DNA of 64,000 nucleotides from positions 3,032,316-3,096,315 of the forward strand of contig OW203729.1 in NCBI GenBank assembly GCA_934045075.1, written 5' to 3'. Under the pieces are notes generated by a model, which worked only from the letters and a program-made list of their open reading frames with translations, had not been told where the DNA came from and made no database searches. Shown piece after piece: positions 41,440 to 51,178 of this stretch. A program made the translations under genes and the position numbers. This DNA is from Yponomeuta sedellus (lineage: Eukaryota; Arthropoda; Insecta; Lepidoptera; Yponomeutidae). The number at the start of each line of letters is the position of its first letter. Within the stretch, counting starts at the first letter, position 1.

Positions 41440-41690
41440 TAGTTGGACTATAGTAATCTATGGTTGGACTTCAAGGCGGTTTATGTTCTGTGGTTCGGGG
41501 TACGGCCGTTTTTGGCGGAAATCGATTAAAGTCATAGATTGTTGATCGTAGTTCTAGACTGTCGGTTCTAAAATAGTTGTCACAGTGGTTAGGATTTCTC
41601 ATGTTCACTTTTAGATAAAACGTATTATAAAAAGAAGTTGTTTTTTATTCTATTGGTGGCGGTAGTTAGCACCCCGCCTTTCCGCGCCTT
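41440..41690. repeat. Unnamed dispersed repeat
   Basis: GGCGGAAATCGATTAAAGTC is the inverse of GACTTTAATCGATTTCCGCC at 37802-37821. TTCTATTGGTGGCGGTAGTT matches 32930 and 38080. The unit is probably a decayed transposon. Confidence 0.5.
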
Positions 41691-41787
41691 TCCACTCCCG
41701 GTAAATTCCTCAACAGCCTGTCACGCTACTTGATGAAAAAAATATAACATCAAGCCATTCAAGAAACAACGCCATTTTTATTTCTAA

Positions 41788-41972
41788 CTAGCTGACCCAG
41801 CGAACTTAGTACCGCCAATCGATTCTTAATTTTTTTAAATTTTACCCTCCGTAAGAACCATCCTCGTACTTCAAGGAATATTCTAAAAAAAGAATTAGCG
41901 AAATCGGTTCAGATGCTCTCGAGATTTGCGCTTACCAACACATTCAGCGATTCATTTTTATATTATAGAAGA
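41788..41972 (-). mobile_element. Helitron-like element (185 bp)
   Basis: On the minus strand it starts TCTTCTATAATATAAAAATG after A and ends GGGTCAGCTAG before T. Relatives at 8472-8619, 12604 and 36658-36867. It ends about 400 bp downstream of the LRR gene at 42366-44054. Confidence 0.75.
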
Positions 41973-42365
41973 TGACAAAGACGTTAAATATTTGGAACTG
42001 CAGGAATTTAATAACAAAATCGTGAAGTTGGACCCTAGTAATAAAACGACAAAAATTGTAATAAAACTCGCTTAAAATAAATTATACTTAATTAAAAATT
42101 AAAAAGAACCCCGGTATAACAACAAATGGATTAAGAGTTACTACTGCTACTACGAACTATCACTTTTGTTGAGCTACTCTCAATGTTTACGATAATTAAG
42201 AAACGACCACACTATCTTAAAGTTAATTGAAATCTTAAAAGAAACTAAGAATACAAATAAAGTAACCTTAAATTGCAAAAAGTAACACCTAATCCTTTAT
42301 GGCTTCAGAAAAGCATACAATAAATAAAACATCGTAAACAGCCTCTCTTCTCCGTGACAGCCGTT
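41973..42365. other. Downstream flank of the first LRR gene
   Basis: AT-rich. No clear AATAAA on the minus strand was found, so the mRNA end of the gene is not fixed. Confidence 0.4.
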
Positions 42366-44054
42366 TCACATTTTCATTTTGCCCTTGCCCCCTCTTTTTC
42401 CCTTCCCCTTCCCTCTCCCTTTTCCCCTCTTTGTCTTCTGCTTCGGCGGCGGCGTAGGCGGCAGCTGACGCTCCGGCCAATGCCGGTTCAAATAATCATT
42501 CAGAGTCTTCAGATTTATCATCTCGCTTCTACCGTAGGGGAACAGTTCGGCTAGCTCCGTGATCAAATCTTCGTCCCACTTCACTTTCGGGAAGGGCTTC
42601 ATCATCTGCATGAAGTCCTTGACGCTGATGAACTCGACCCCTTCCTTCAGCATCTTTTTGAAGAGGAGTGCCACGTCTAGTCGCTTCTTCTTCCTCTTGG
42701 GCTTGTTCCCAAGACGGTCAAGGCGCTTAAGAACAAGTGTTCTGGGGTCAGGGCCCTCGACATTTCGCCAGTTGTGAAGGACAACACCCCACGTTACCTC
42801 CCGGTCTTCTTTCAGCGGGTCGGACTTTAGTTCTTTGTAGGCTTCCACGAACTGGGGCAATACGCAGACATTATCTAACAGAAGTCGCTTTATCTTGCAC
42901 TTATTCAGCATCATCCTTTCTAGAGCACTTAACGCGTCTTTCGGGGATATAGGGTTAAAGGATAAGTCCAGGGTCTTCATCCTCTTACCTCTGATCATAC
43001 CTTGAATGATAAACTTCATAGGGTCTTCAGCCAGTTTGTTATACCTTAGGTTGATGTTTTCAAGCTGTGGTGCGTACATTAAGTTCCTCAAACCAACACC
43101 AATCTTTTCCCCGTCGAGGAAGTTCCATTTCAAGTTAATCTCTTTCAGCTTTTTGTTCTGTCGCAATCTGACTAACAGCGCTGCGGTCGTAACAGGATCG
43201 TACAGATGATTCTGAGAGAGGTCTAAAATCTGTATGCAGTTGTTGTTCTCCAATGCTGCTGTGAGCGCCTTGGTGGCCAGTGCTGCTAACTCGTTGCAGC
43301 TTAAATTCAGTTCAGTAAGCTCAAGACCACTCTCAACTGCCTCGGCAAAGTATTCGCCGCCACTATCACCGAGTTGGTTTCGACTTAAATCCAATTTCTT
43401 TAGCGTTCGGTTTTCTCTGAGACCTATTAGAAGTCTTTTCATGCCACTTGGCCCAATCCGGCAGCCCGCAAGTATCAGCTCGGTCAAAGTGAAGTTTTCA
43501 GTAAGCATATCGCCCAAGTGATAACAAGCGTCATCGTTCAGATGGCTGTCCATCAAGTTCAGGTGCGTAACGTTCATGTTGTATCGCAGAGCCATCGCCA
43601 TAGCTCGAACTCCGTTCGGGTTGACTGAGTAGTAGCTGAGATCTATACTGGAGCTTAGTAGGTTCTTGTGAAAGTTTCTCACGGGGCACAGCTCCATTTC
43701 TTCGCATATCGCCATATACAACTCTTGTCCATCTATAGCGAAGGGTTTTATCGGCTCAGGTTCCAAAAGGGCTTGTAGTATTCCTGGGTCTTTGACACTT
43801 CGGTATTTGTAGTACGGATGCTGTAAGATTGCACTGTCGGATACAGGTAAATACTTCATGCATATTTCGCCACTTCCTGGATCGTATAGACCTTCATTAA
43901 AGAGCCTTTTTTTCTGGTTACTTTCGGTGCCCTTAATTATGAGGGAACTCCATTCCTCCATAGGCGGTTCTTCAGAAGAGGAAGATTCTTCTTTAGCTAC
44001 GTACAAAAGTTCAGTTTTCAGTTCTTCCTCCTCTAACAATTCGTCGTAGGACAT
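42366..44054 (-). CDS. Leucine-rich-repeat protein A, 562 aa, intronless
   Basis: Single open frame from ATG (44052-44054) to a TGA stop at 42366-42368. Residues 1-40 are acidic and Ser-rich (SSSSEEPPMEEW). About ten leucine-rich repeats of roughly 28 residues span 135-395, with cores such as LDLSRNQL (221), LNLSCNEL (249), LDLSQNHL (277) and LDLSFNPI (362). The 28-residue period is the ribonuclease-inhibitor type, as in LRRC74-like proteins. A conserved helical region (about 435-530, FISVKDFMQMM ... DLITELAELF) follows, then a Pro segment and a Lys/Gly tail (540-562). There is no signal peptide or membrane segment, so it is likely intracellular. LRR arcs usually bind proteins; the partner is unknown. 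The start is supported because the paralog begins similarly with MS and the acidic block. Function is not inferred further. Confidence 0.92.
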   Translation of the reverse strand: MSYDELLEEEELKTELLYVAKEESSSSEEPPMEEWSSLIIKGTESNQKKRLFNEGLYDPGSGEICMKYLPVSDSAILQHPYYKYRSVKDPGILQALLEPEPIKPFAIDGQELYMAICEEMELCPVRNFHKNLLSSSIDLSYYSVNPNGVRAMAMALRYNMNVTHLNLMDSHLNDDACYHLGDMLTENFTLTELILAGCRIGPSGMKRLLIGLRENRTLKKLDLSRNQLGDSGGEYFAEAVESGLELTELNLSCNELAALATKALTAALENNNCIQILDLSQNHLYDPVTTAALLVRLRQNKKLKEINLKWNFLDGEKIGVGLRNLMYAPQLENINLRYNKLAEDPMKFIIQGMIRGKRMKTLDLSFNPISPKDALSALERMMLNKCKIKRLLLDNVCVLPQFVEAYKELKSDPLKEDREVTWGVVLHNWRNVEGPDPRTLVLKRLDRLGNKPKRKKKRLDVALLFKKMLKEGVEFISVKDFMQMMKPFPKVKWDEDLITELAELFPYGRSEMINLKTLNDYLNRHWPERQLPPTPPPKQKTKRGKGRGKGKGKRGGKGKMKM

Positions 44055-44344
44055 CCTGATAAGGTTTGAGTATCCGGTGAGAGTTTACAAAATATTGTGA
44101 TTTTTGCTACGATCTGTTAGATTGAAAAACAATCACAAAAATTTGTAATCTGTACCTACACATAATAATCTGAGCATTGAATTTCTACTCTGTTTTATGT
44201 GACAGACAGTTGACTGTCGAATTTGTTCACAGAATAAATCAACGAGAATAAAGCAAAAAATCACGGATGTCAAAAAAAGACTGACTCGTCATTGGCAGAA
44301 ATAGGACCGATTTGAGTTGCCATTAACCTAACAAAAAAGATATC

Positions 44345-44510
44345 TGTACGTAATACAGAGAGTATTGTAAAGAGGTTCGAAATTTCACTGATGCCGGTAA
44401 GTCGCCCATTACCTCAGTTGGGAGAGCGCTGGCACGGTTAGCCAGAGGTCGCGGGTTCGAGTCCCGGCATGGGTGGAGTTTTTACCCTCTAAATAGGTTT
44501 TTAAAAATAT
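44345..44510 (+). mobile_element. tRNA-SINE (GCCCATT family) between the LRR genes
   Basis: CTGTACGTAATACAGAGAG, tRNA-like core with GCTGGCACGGTTAGCCAG and B box GGGTTCGAGTCCC, and the tail TCTAAATAGG. Opposite in orientation to the two genes. Confidence 0.85.
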
Positions 44511-44726
44511 ATCTACAAATCGTTCAATTCATCAAGTTAGATCGTCTTCACAAACCGTCAGTCATGAAGGTCATTGAATGTTTCGCAAATAATTGTTCGA
44601 TACATCATAGTGGAACAATTTGAAAATCTGCATGATAAGCATGATTAGTATGAAAATCTGCTCACATATCAGTAACCTGATAAGCTAAAAATATCTGATA
44701 ATTGTAACACTGTGTACAAAAAACTA

Positions 44727-44732
44727 TTTATT
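44727..44732 (-). terminator. Candidate polyadenylation signal of LRR gene B
   Basis: AATAAA on the minus strand, 222 bp beyond the stop codon. Confidence 0.4.
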
Positions 44733-44953
44733 TAATAATATTAATGATACAATAAGCATTATGAAGTTACGTATGGGGTATAGTAATTAATAGAATGATT
44801 AACCTAGAAATAATTGAAAAATTAGGTCATATTTAAAGTATTAAACTAACTTGTAAATACAACTTAAATTGATAAAATTGTTTGAAATATAATCGATTTA
44901 CCACGATTAAATAGACAATTTTAGGAAGCAATATTCTTTGATTCGTTTTTCCA

Positions 44954-46618
44954 TCATTCATTTTTTCCCTTCCCTTTCCCTTTTTTTGCTTTTCTCTTTC
45001 TCTCCTTTACTATTGCTGGAAGAAGAGGCGGCAATTTCTTCTCAGGCCACATCCGCTTCATATACTCCAGAACTTTAGCAAAATCTATTATGACTTCCTT
45101 TTTCGACGCGGTGCCAGGGAACAGTTCCGCCAACTCATCTAAAATATCCATATAAATCAGAGCACAATCCTTTTTTATCATACCGTACAGGTCTTTCGCG
45201 GTCATGCTCGGTATATTTTGCCTATGATACAACTCCATGAAGTAAAGTACTATATCTATACGGTTCTTTTTCATCTTCTGACTAAGGTAATCCAAACGCC
45301 TGAGTAGTATTTCCCTCGGGTCCGTTTGAAACGCGGTGAACTTTGTTTTTATCCGGCCGTAGGTAACTACAGCGTCTGCTTTACCCTTCACCTGCCTCAT
45401 AGATTCCAACTCTACCAGGAACTGTGGAGTTACCTCAACATTGTCCATAAAGAGATTCTTTATCTTCACACTTTTCAACTTCATTTTACCTATCATCCTT
45501 AATGCATCGTCTGGCGTTAGTGGGTTGAACGAAAGGTTGAGTGTGTGCAGCTTTTTTGCTTTCGATAGGCCTCGAGAAAGGGCAAGTATCGCGTCTTCTT
45601 GTAGTTTATTGTTGGCTAAGTTCAAGCAACTCAACTTTTTTGCACCTTTAAGTAGACTGCACAGGCCTGAACCGATCCTGTCGCCATAGAGCGAATTCCA
45701 TGAGAAATTCAACTCCAGCAATTGGCCGCTGGATCCTAAACAGTTTAACAATTTGAACGTGGGCCCAGCAGCTACCATACTGTTCCACGAAAGATCCAGC
45801 TTCTTAAAGTCATTAAAATACTGCAAAGCCTCAAATAGCGATTCAGTCGCTTTCGCTGAAAAACCGTTTGAGCTTAAATTGAGTTCGTCCAGTTGAAGAC
45901 CATTGACTATAGCGTTGGCCATGTGTTTGGCGCCTTCGTCGCCAAGGTCATTCTTTTCCAATATAAGAATCCTTAGTTTAAAATTAAAACGTAAGCCTTC
46001 CAACAAGTGTTGCAATCCCGTCGGCCCTATTTTGCAAAGAGATAAGTTTAGCTCCGTTAAATTCTGATTGGTCAAGAACATGTCTCCTATGTGAAAACAG
46101 GCATCGATACTCAGATAGTTTTGTGAAAAGTTGAGTGCTTTGACAGTCCTGTTGTTTTGCAACGCCATGCACATCGCTCTTACGCCTTGGGAGTCAACGC
46201 AGTAGTACGATAGATCTATGCTCGTGTTGAGGAGGCCCCTGTAGAATAGTCGGACGGGAGTCTGGTTCATTTCTTTGCAAACGGAGAGGTACAGCTCCTG
46301 TCCATCGTCTGCGAAGATTACTTTGGGTAGGGGTTCGAGCAGAGCTTCAATTATGCCCGGGTCATGTAGCCCCGGGTACGCGTAGTAGGGGTGTCTGAAG
46401 ACGTAGCTGTCTGATTGTGCTATGTACGTCGTGCAAATATCCCTTTCAGGGTCGATTTTGCCCTTTTTCCGCTTACTCTCCTCCTGAGCCAGTAATATAA
46501 GGGACTCCCATTCATCCATCGGGGGCTCCTCCGAGGATTCCTCTACGGTACGCACGAACAACTCTTCCAATTGGACAGCCTTCTTTTCGACGGCTTCTTC
46601 GTCTGATTGGAATGACAT
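44954..46618 (-). CDS. Leucine-rich-repeat protein B, 554 aa, intronless paralog
   Basis: Single open frame from ATG (46616-46618). Same plan as protein A: acidic start with SSEEPPMDEW at 28-37, a linker with HPYYAYPGLHDPGIIEALLEP (76-96), about ten 28-residue LRRs at 133-392 (for example LNLSLCKI at 190, LDLSWNSM at 274, LNLSFNPL at 360), a helical C-terminal region with DELAELFPG, and a basic tail RKRKAKKGKGKGKNE. By eye about half the residues are identical to A over the first 210, less later, so the duplication is old. There is no signal peptide or membrane segment. The genes are tandem, same strand, 899 bp apart, with separate promoters likely. An LRRC74-like identity is the best family guess; the biological role is unknown. 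Confidence 0.92.
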   Translation of the reverse strand: MSFQSDEEAVEKKAVQLEELFVRTVEESSEEPPMDEWESLILLAQEESKRKKGKIDPERDICTTYIAQSDSYVFRHPYYAYPGLHDPGIIEALLEPLPKVIFADDGQELYLSVCKEMNQTPVRLFYRGLLNTSIDLSYYCVDSQGVRAMCMALQNNRTVKALNFSQNYLSIDACFHIGDMFLTNQNLTELNLSLCKIGPTGLQHLLEGLRFNFKLRILILEKNDLGDEGAKHMANAIVNGLQLDELNLSSNGFSAKATESLFEALQYFNDFKKLDLSWNSMVAAGPTFKLLNCLGSSGQLLELNFSWNSLYGDRIGSGLCSLLKGAKKLSCLNLANNKLQEDAILALSRGLSKAKKLHTLNLSFNPLTPDDALRMIGKMKLKSVKIKNLFMDNVEVTPQFLVELESMRQVKGKADAVVTYGRIKTKFTAFQTDPREILLRRLDYLSQKMKKNRIDIVLYFMELYHRQNIPSMTAKDLYGMIKKDCALIYMDILDELAELFPGTASKKEVIIDFAKVLEYMKRMWPEKKLPPLLPAIVKERKRKAKKGKGKGKNE

Positions 46619-46813
46619 GATTAGACCTGATTTGGTTTGGCCAATAAAAATATTGATTCAATTAAAAATATAGTCACAAAACACGTTGTGATGTATTGTG
46701 GTGTTGATAAATAAGACTAGGATGATGTAAAAGTTGTTTTATTTTGACAGTGTCAGATTGACATTGAAAAAAGAAACTTGAAAACTTTTCGGTTGGTTGT
46801 TCCCTTTTTTTTA
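46619..46813. promoter_or_regulatory. Upstream flank of LRR gene B
   Basis: AT-rich, about 195 bp between the start codon and the SINE fragment at 46814. It would hold the promoter unless this is an upstream-spliced gene. No motif can be assigned with confidence. Confidence 0.3.
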
Positions 46814-47110
46814 TATAGCCTATAAACGTCTCACTGCAGGGCAGGCATTCTCTCAGAGAGAGATTATGGGCTTAATTACCACGCGTGCCCACCGCGGATT
46901 GGCAATTTCAAGCGTTGAAGTATTTGAAATCATCAGACACTCAAGATTTCCCCACGATGTTTTCCTTCACAGTTATCGAGTGGTATAGCTACTAACTTCA
47001 CAAATTTACATAACTTCGAAAAGAAAGTCATTGGTACATGCCCGCACCCCGTTTCCAGCCTCCGAGTCTATTGGTCTGCCCACTGTGCTACCGCCGGGTT
47101 TTTTTCCTAT
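46814..47110 (-). mobile_element. SINE (CACGCGTGCCCACCGCG family), longest copy
   Basis: TATAGCCTATAAACGTCTCAC, TCTCTCAGAGAGAGATT, CACGCGTGCCCACCGCGG, CACGATGTTTTCCTTCACAG and GAAAGTCATTGGTACATGCC, ending near a decayed tRNA-like stretch (CTGTGCTACCGCCGGGTT). Related fragments are at 39755-39890 and 47495-47830. Confidence 0.6.
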
Positions 47111-47494
47111 TTAGTAAAATTAGCCAGGCCAGCTAGAGCTCTACTCCACTCACTGATCGAAGAACACTATATCGAATACGTAATGGTCGTCATCATAGAT
47201 GCATCTTTCATTTTCACTCCAGCACACTAGGGGGCGGGGCAGAGCGTTTGAAAGTTGCCCCAAGGGTACGGAAATGAAATGCGCGATCCCAGTTGCTGCG
47301 GTCAAGGCTAAATTAAGCGGAGACTTTCGTTGAGATTGTGATCGAATCAATCGGTAGTGAGAACTAAAAGGTCGTGTGTGTTTGGCAATAGGTCATTTGT
47401 GTGATTGATGTTGGATTGGAATTGGGTTTGTATTTTGCGGACAGAACTTTTCTTTTTCATGATTTCAGTTTTTTTCTCTACATTTTTTTTATAC

Positions 47495-47830
47495 ATTTAC
47501 GTTACACTGCAGGGCACGGGCATCTCTCAGACAGAGAGAGAAAGTACGGGCTTACTTGCCAGTGATGCCCACCGAGGATTGGCAATTTCAGGAGCTGAGG
47601 TACTGTAGACCTCAGTTCTTGAAATTTTCAAGTCATTTAGTTGTACTTAGTATAGGGCTAACGAGATCTGTGTAATATGTTCATGAATATTTATTTATTT
47701 TATTTCTCAGAATTTCGTTATTAGTTAGCGAGTAATATTGCTACAATGACTTCACATAATTTAGAAAATAAAGTCATTGGTACATTGGCCTGGATCCGAA
47801 ACCCCTACCTCTCGATTGAGAAGCTGCGAA
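47495..47830 (-). mobile_element. SINE copy with a foreign SINE tail inside
   Basis: 47500-47605 and 47700-47830 are parts of the same SINE as 46814-47110. 47620-47695 (GTACTTAGTATAGGGC, GAGATCTGTGTAATATG) is the tail of the tRNA-SINE at 21272-21540, so one SINE fragment lies within another. Confidence 0.55.
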
Positions 47831-48354
47831 TTTCTGCATTTATAAAAAGTAAAGTCAATACTCAATAGCCGATCAACGGATCTAATCAAACTTGATAAAC
47901 CTTCACTAGAGCCCTGCAATTTTACTTAGAGCCGAATTTAAACGACGAGTCGATGTGCCATAACCGGCCAATCTAATCAGCCAGACCCTGGACCTGCCCC
48001 ACATTCCACTTCCTTAATCCCCGCCAGTTGACACCTATTGGACGCATTTCTACTTCATTACGCTAATTCCCGCCGACGCGTGACAGCTGTCAGGTGACAG
48101 TTGACAGCGCTGACGTAACGAGCGCATTGCAAGTTCCGTGACGTCATTGGCGGTGGTAATGAGGCCTGATGGTGTTAGGGGACTGATTTAGAGGTGTTGG
48201 ATTTATGTCACACCGAGGTTAGATTGGATTAAATGGTAATGAGGGTATGGAACGAAGGAATTTTAAAAGGGAAGCATTAAAAGATACACACGTTTAGCGC
48301 TTATTCACGCATTCAGTATTGACTATCGTGGTATAACACGAAATAAAACCAGGA
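47831..48354. other. Unassigned block with CRE- and E-box-like motifs
   Basis: 48060-48150 holds GACAGCTGTCAGGTGACAG and CCGTGACGTCATTGG. These motifs are common and not evidence of function on their own. No gene seen. Confidence 0.3.
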
Positions 48355-48560
48355 TGAAAGAAGATTGACGGTAAGGGACGTCCCAGGCGGACATACTTCG
48401 ACTAAATAGGGGATGTATTAGCAAAGGGCAGGATTAAAAGTACCCGACACCGGCGTGTTCGTTGAACGTTGAAGAAGCGAAGATGATGTGTCAGGATCGT
48501 GGCAAGTGGCAGTCTCTGGTCTCTGCCTACCCCTATGGGACACAGGCGTGAGGTTATGTT
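48355..48560 (+). mobile_element. LINE RT C-terminal fragment (YPSG type)
   Basis: GTAAGGGACGTCCCAGGCGG, AGGGGATGTATTAGCAAAG and CTCTGCCTACCCCTATGGG follow 54386-54605 closely. Frame broken. Confidence 0.65.
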
Positions 48561-49680
48561 ATGGTAGAACACGCTGGGTGTTGGTTATGGCTAACCGTTA
48601 TCCATCTCTTTAACGCCCAGGTTCGACAGAACCTATTGCTCGTAATTAGTTGTTTTTGGTGATTTTTTGGGGAGGATACTGTCCAAGTGGCCTCAGTCTC
48701 AGAAATGCTTTGCTCACCTGTTGGCAAAAGTTCCACAAAATAAATAACTAGTATATCAGCCTTTACTTTCCCCCGGCATCCAGATGATTGGACATTTTCT
48801 CGCGGCTGATCAATATTGTGAAACGTGAAACGGCTTGTTCCGCGTTCAACTCTTGAGTCTCGACCTATTCACAGTATTCACGTTCGAAATAGCAGTACAT
48901 TCAGTACAAGTTGAATTCTCCAATTGGCACGGGATATTCTGTTATTCTGCTATTTGGAATTAGTAGATAATGCCTCTAAGTACCTATCTAGAAAACCCGT
49001 ACAAGTCTTCAACTTGTACCTGATTATTTGCTATTTGGAATATGATAGGGGGTTCATTAGTTAATTATTTGTTAGTCGTAACGAATAATTTTGTGATAAC
49101 TGGCTCTAGCACATTGATAAAGTTTTATTGCATGTCTTTTGTAAATTGAAGCAAATCCATGTTTGTATGGTAATCAGATAGAGAAAACTTTCATGTACAT
49201 AAAAAAGAAAATCACACTCCCATCAATGGGGAATTTCAATGGGGATTAGTGGAACAACCCTTTCTCATCATCGTTTTAATTGTTAACACGGTTAAGCAAA
49301 AAGAAACTGAAACATTGGCAGTTCACCAACAAAAATAATTTGAATAACCAGTTATTGCTAAAAACAAAGGCGATTCCCACTTAAAAATGAAAATGAAAAA
49401 TTTGAAAGTGAAAATAAATCTTTTGAGAAAGGGATGGAACAAATGAGTCCACACCGAAACAACCCAATGAAAGTTATTGATTCGTGTAAAAACCTGCAGC
49501 GATGCAATTTGCGCCGGCGCAGGTTCTCACATAAGTCTCGGCGGCGGCTTCTGAGAAGGCGGCTCGGCTCGATTTACATCTGCGATCGGAATCGTTTTGC
49601 GGAACAAGCGTATTCATACGTGAGGGTGATTCAGTCAGACGCAATACGTGGAAATTTCGGAATTACCGTTTGTTGAGAGG
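48561..49680. other. Unassigned block
   Basis: More than 1.1 kb without a recognised element. The 80-codon frame at 49434-49676 is Arg-rich without a known domain. Confidence 0.3.
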
Positions 49681-49689
49681 TCACTTTCA

Positions 49690-49850
49690 ATTTACTACGG
49701 CAGCGCAATCTCATCATCATCAGCTCATTGCTGCCCACTGCCCGGGTTAGGTTTCTTTCCCCTAAAGAGTCCTTGCCATCCGCATCCACGGAGATTCCAC
49801 CGACTCAACGATATCGTCTGACCATCGGGCTGCTGAACTGCCCACTTATC
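49690..49850 (-). mobile_element. LINE ORF end fragment
   Basis: On the minus strand RWSDDIVESVESPWMRMART precedes GGCAGTGGGCAGCAATGAGC, a LINE ORF end and tail. Confidence 0.65.
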
Positions 49851-49899
49851 GTCGTTCTACCGAATATTTACGTCCTTCAGTCAGGAACAAGAAAATGGT

Positions 49900-50165
49900 A
49901 CGAATTGATTTATTCCGCAAATTCGGGCTGTGGTTTGAAATGGCAGTTGGCTGGTAAGATCTGCCGAAGAACCGATGGTGGCGGAGGTACAACTTCTCCA
50001 GTGGAGACGATGGTCTGGCAAATGCAGCTTAGGACGCTCATCAGCTCGCTAGACCGACGATTTGATTGCTGGCAGCGGGTGGATGAGGTTGGACGAGGAT
50101 AGGAGGAAGTGCCGTGCCCTAGGAGACGCAATGGACTAATACGTGTTGATTGATTGAGGTGTGCC
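49900..50165 (+). mobile_element. LINE 3'-end fragment, opposite strand
   Basis: GCTGGCAGCGGGTGGATGAGG, AGGATAGGAGGAAGTGCCG and CAATGGACTAATACG then GATTGATTG. The frame is shifted but the wording is that of a LINE ORF end (W..LAEDR..WR.L). Confidence 0.5.
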
Positions 50166-50169
50166 ACTT

Positions 50170-50925
50170 ATAAAACTGGGGATGTATTGGCTAAGCGAAA
50201 CATAATGTAGGTATTTGAAACCTGCAAGCATTCTTGTAGAGACTAATAAATGTTGATAAAGCGAAAGAGATATTTCTCTTAATAATTATCCGCCTACTAC
50301 TCCGGGAAATCTAGATTAATAGCCAATTACACGCGGTAGGCTCAAGAGAGGTCTGTGGAACTTATTCCTGAGAACCGATTAGTCGCACGGTCCATAGATA
50401 AAGCGATCACCTAAATCAGGAGCGTTTTTGGTTGAACACAATAAGATTTTTTCACACCATTTGCTTAGTACAGCAAATATCTTGAAAAATGCGCAGGAGT
50501 CTATTTTGGGCCTAAAGGTTTTGGCCTCGCGATGGGTTGAAAGTTCAGACCCTGCACTTTCTTTACCGTTTTGAGCAGTTTTTTGCTCAAAATGTTTGCT
50601 AGCACCCTTCATTGAAAACCTCTAAGAAACCCTCCAATAAAACCCTTCCTTACCGACTCGACACGCGCGTCCGATCAGACAATTTCCCTTTCGACGGCCC
50701 CACGTTCACTTTCGCTAAATACCCATTGTTGAGCTGATAATCTTATCACAGCAGCCTGTTGCCGGCATCACCGCCTAGCTGAACACAGAACGTCAGTCTC
50801 TACTATTTGACTGCCTTCTTAGTCTAGTAATTGACACGCTTGACTACCAATTCAAACGTTGTGAGTTCGAGTGAGAGTGTATTTCCGTCTTTGTAATGTC
50901 CAGGTTAAGTAACATAGGGCGCATG
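50170..50925. other. Unassigned block
   Basis: No gene or repeat recognised. Confidence 0.3.
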
Positions 50926-50929
50926 GATG

Positions 50930-51178
50930 GGTGAACATCTATTACTTACGCTAATGGCATTTTTCCGAGCGGTTCAGTGCTTTGCCAGGCGCGTTAAGCA
51001 GTTGGTGCCGGCTGCCGTCGATAGAGGCCCTAGGGAGGCTTAAAAACTTCTGACAGTAAGACCAGTCAATAGTTGCAAGCTTCCACCAATCCGGACTTGG
51101 CGTCCGTGGTAGAGTATGGCCTATACATTCCTCAGGTAAGAGACCAGTGCCCCTCGGTGGGGACATAATGGGTTGAAG
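50930..51178 (+). mobile_element. 5S-SINE copy, CCTCGGTGGGG subfamily
   Basis: GGATGGGTGAACATCTATTAC retains a damaged C box; TTAAGCAGTTGGTGCCGGC and the tail TGCCCCTCGGTGGGGACAT follow. Strongly diverged, so probably an older copy. Confidence 0.7.

Larger units (their letters stand above)
44055..44953. other. Intergenic region between the LRR genes
   Basis: Contains the promoter side of gene A (AT-rich, no obvious TATA assigned), a tRNA-SINE (44345-44510) and the 3' flank of gene B. A minus-strand AATAAA (plus-strand TTTATT, 44727-44732) lies about 220 bp after the stop of gene B and is a plausible polyadenylation signal for it. Confidence 0.5.

Noticed and set aside
42289..42554. Small ORFs overlapping the end of LRR gene A
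   Set aside because: Other-frame shadows of the Lys/Gly-rich C-terminal coding sequence.
48060..48150. cAMP-response element and E-boxes as a promoter
   Set aside because: Such motifs occur by chance and there is no gene start nearby.
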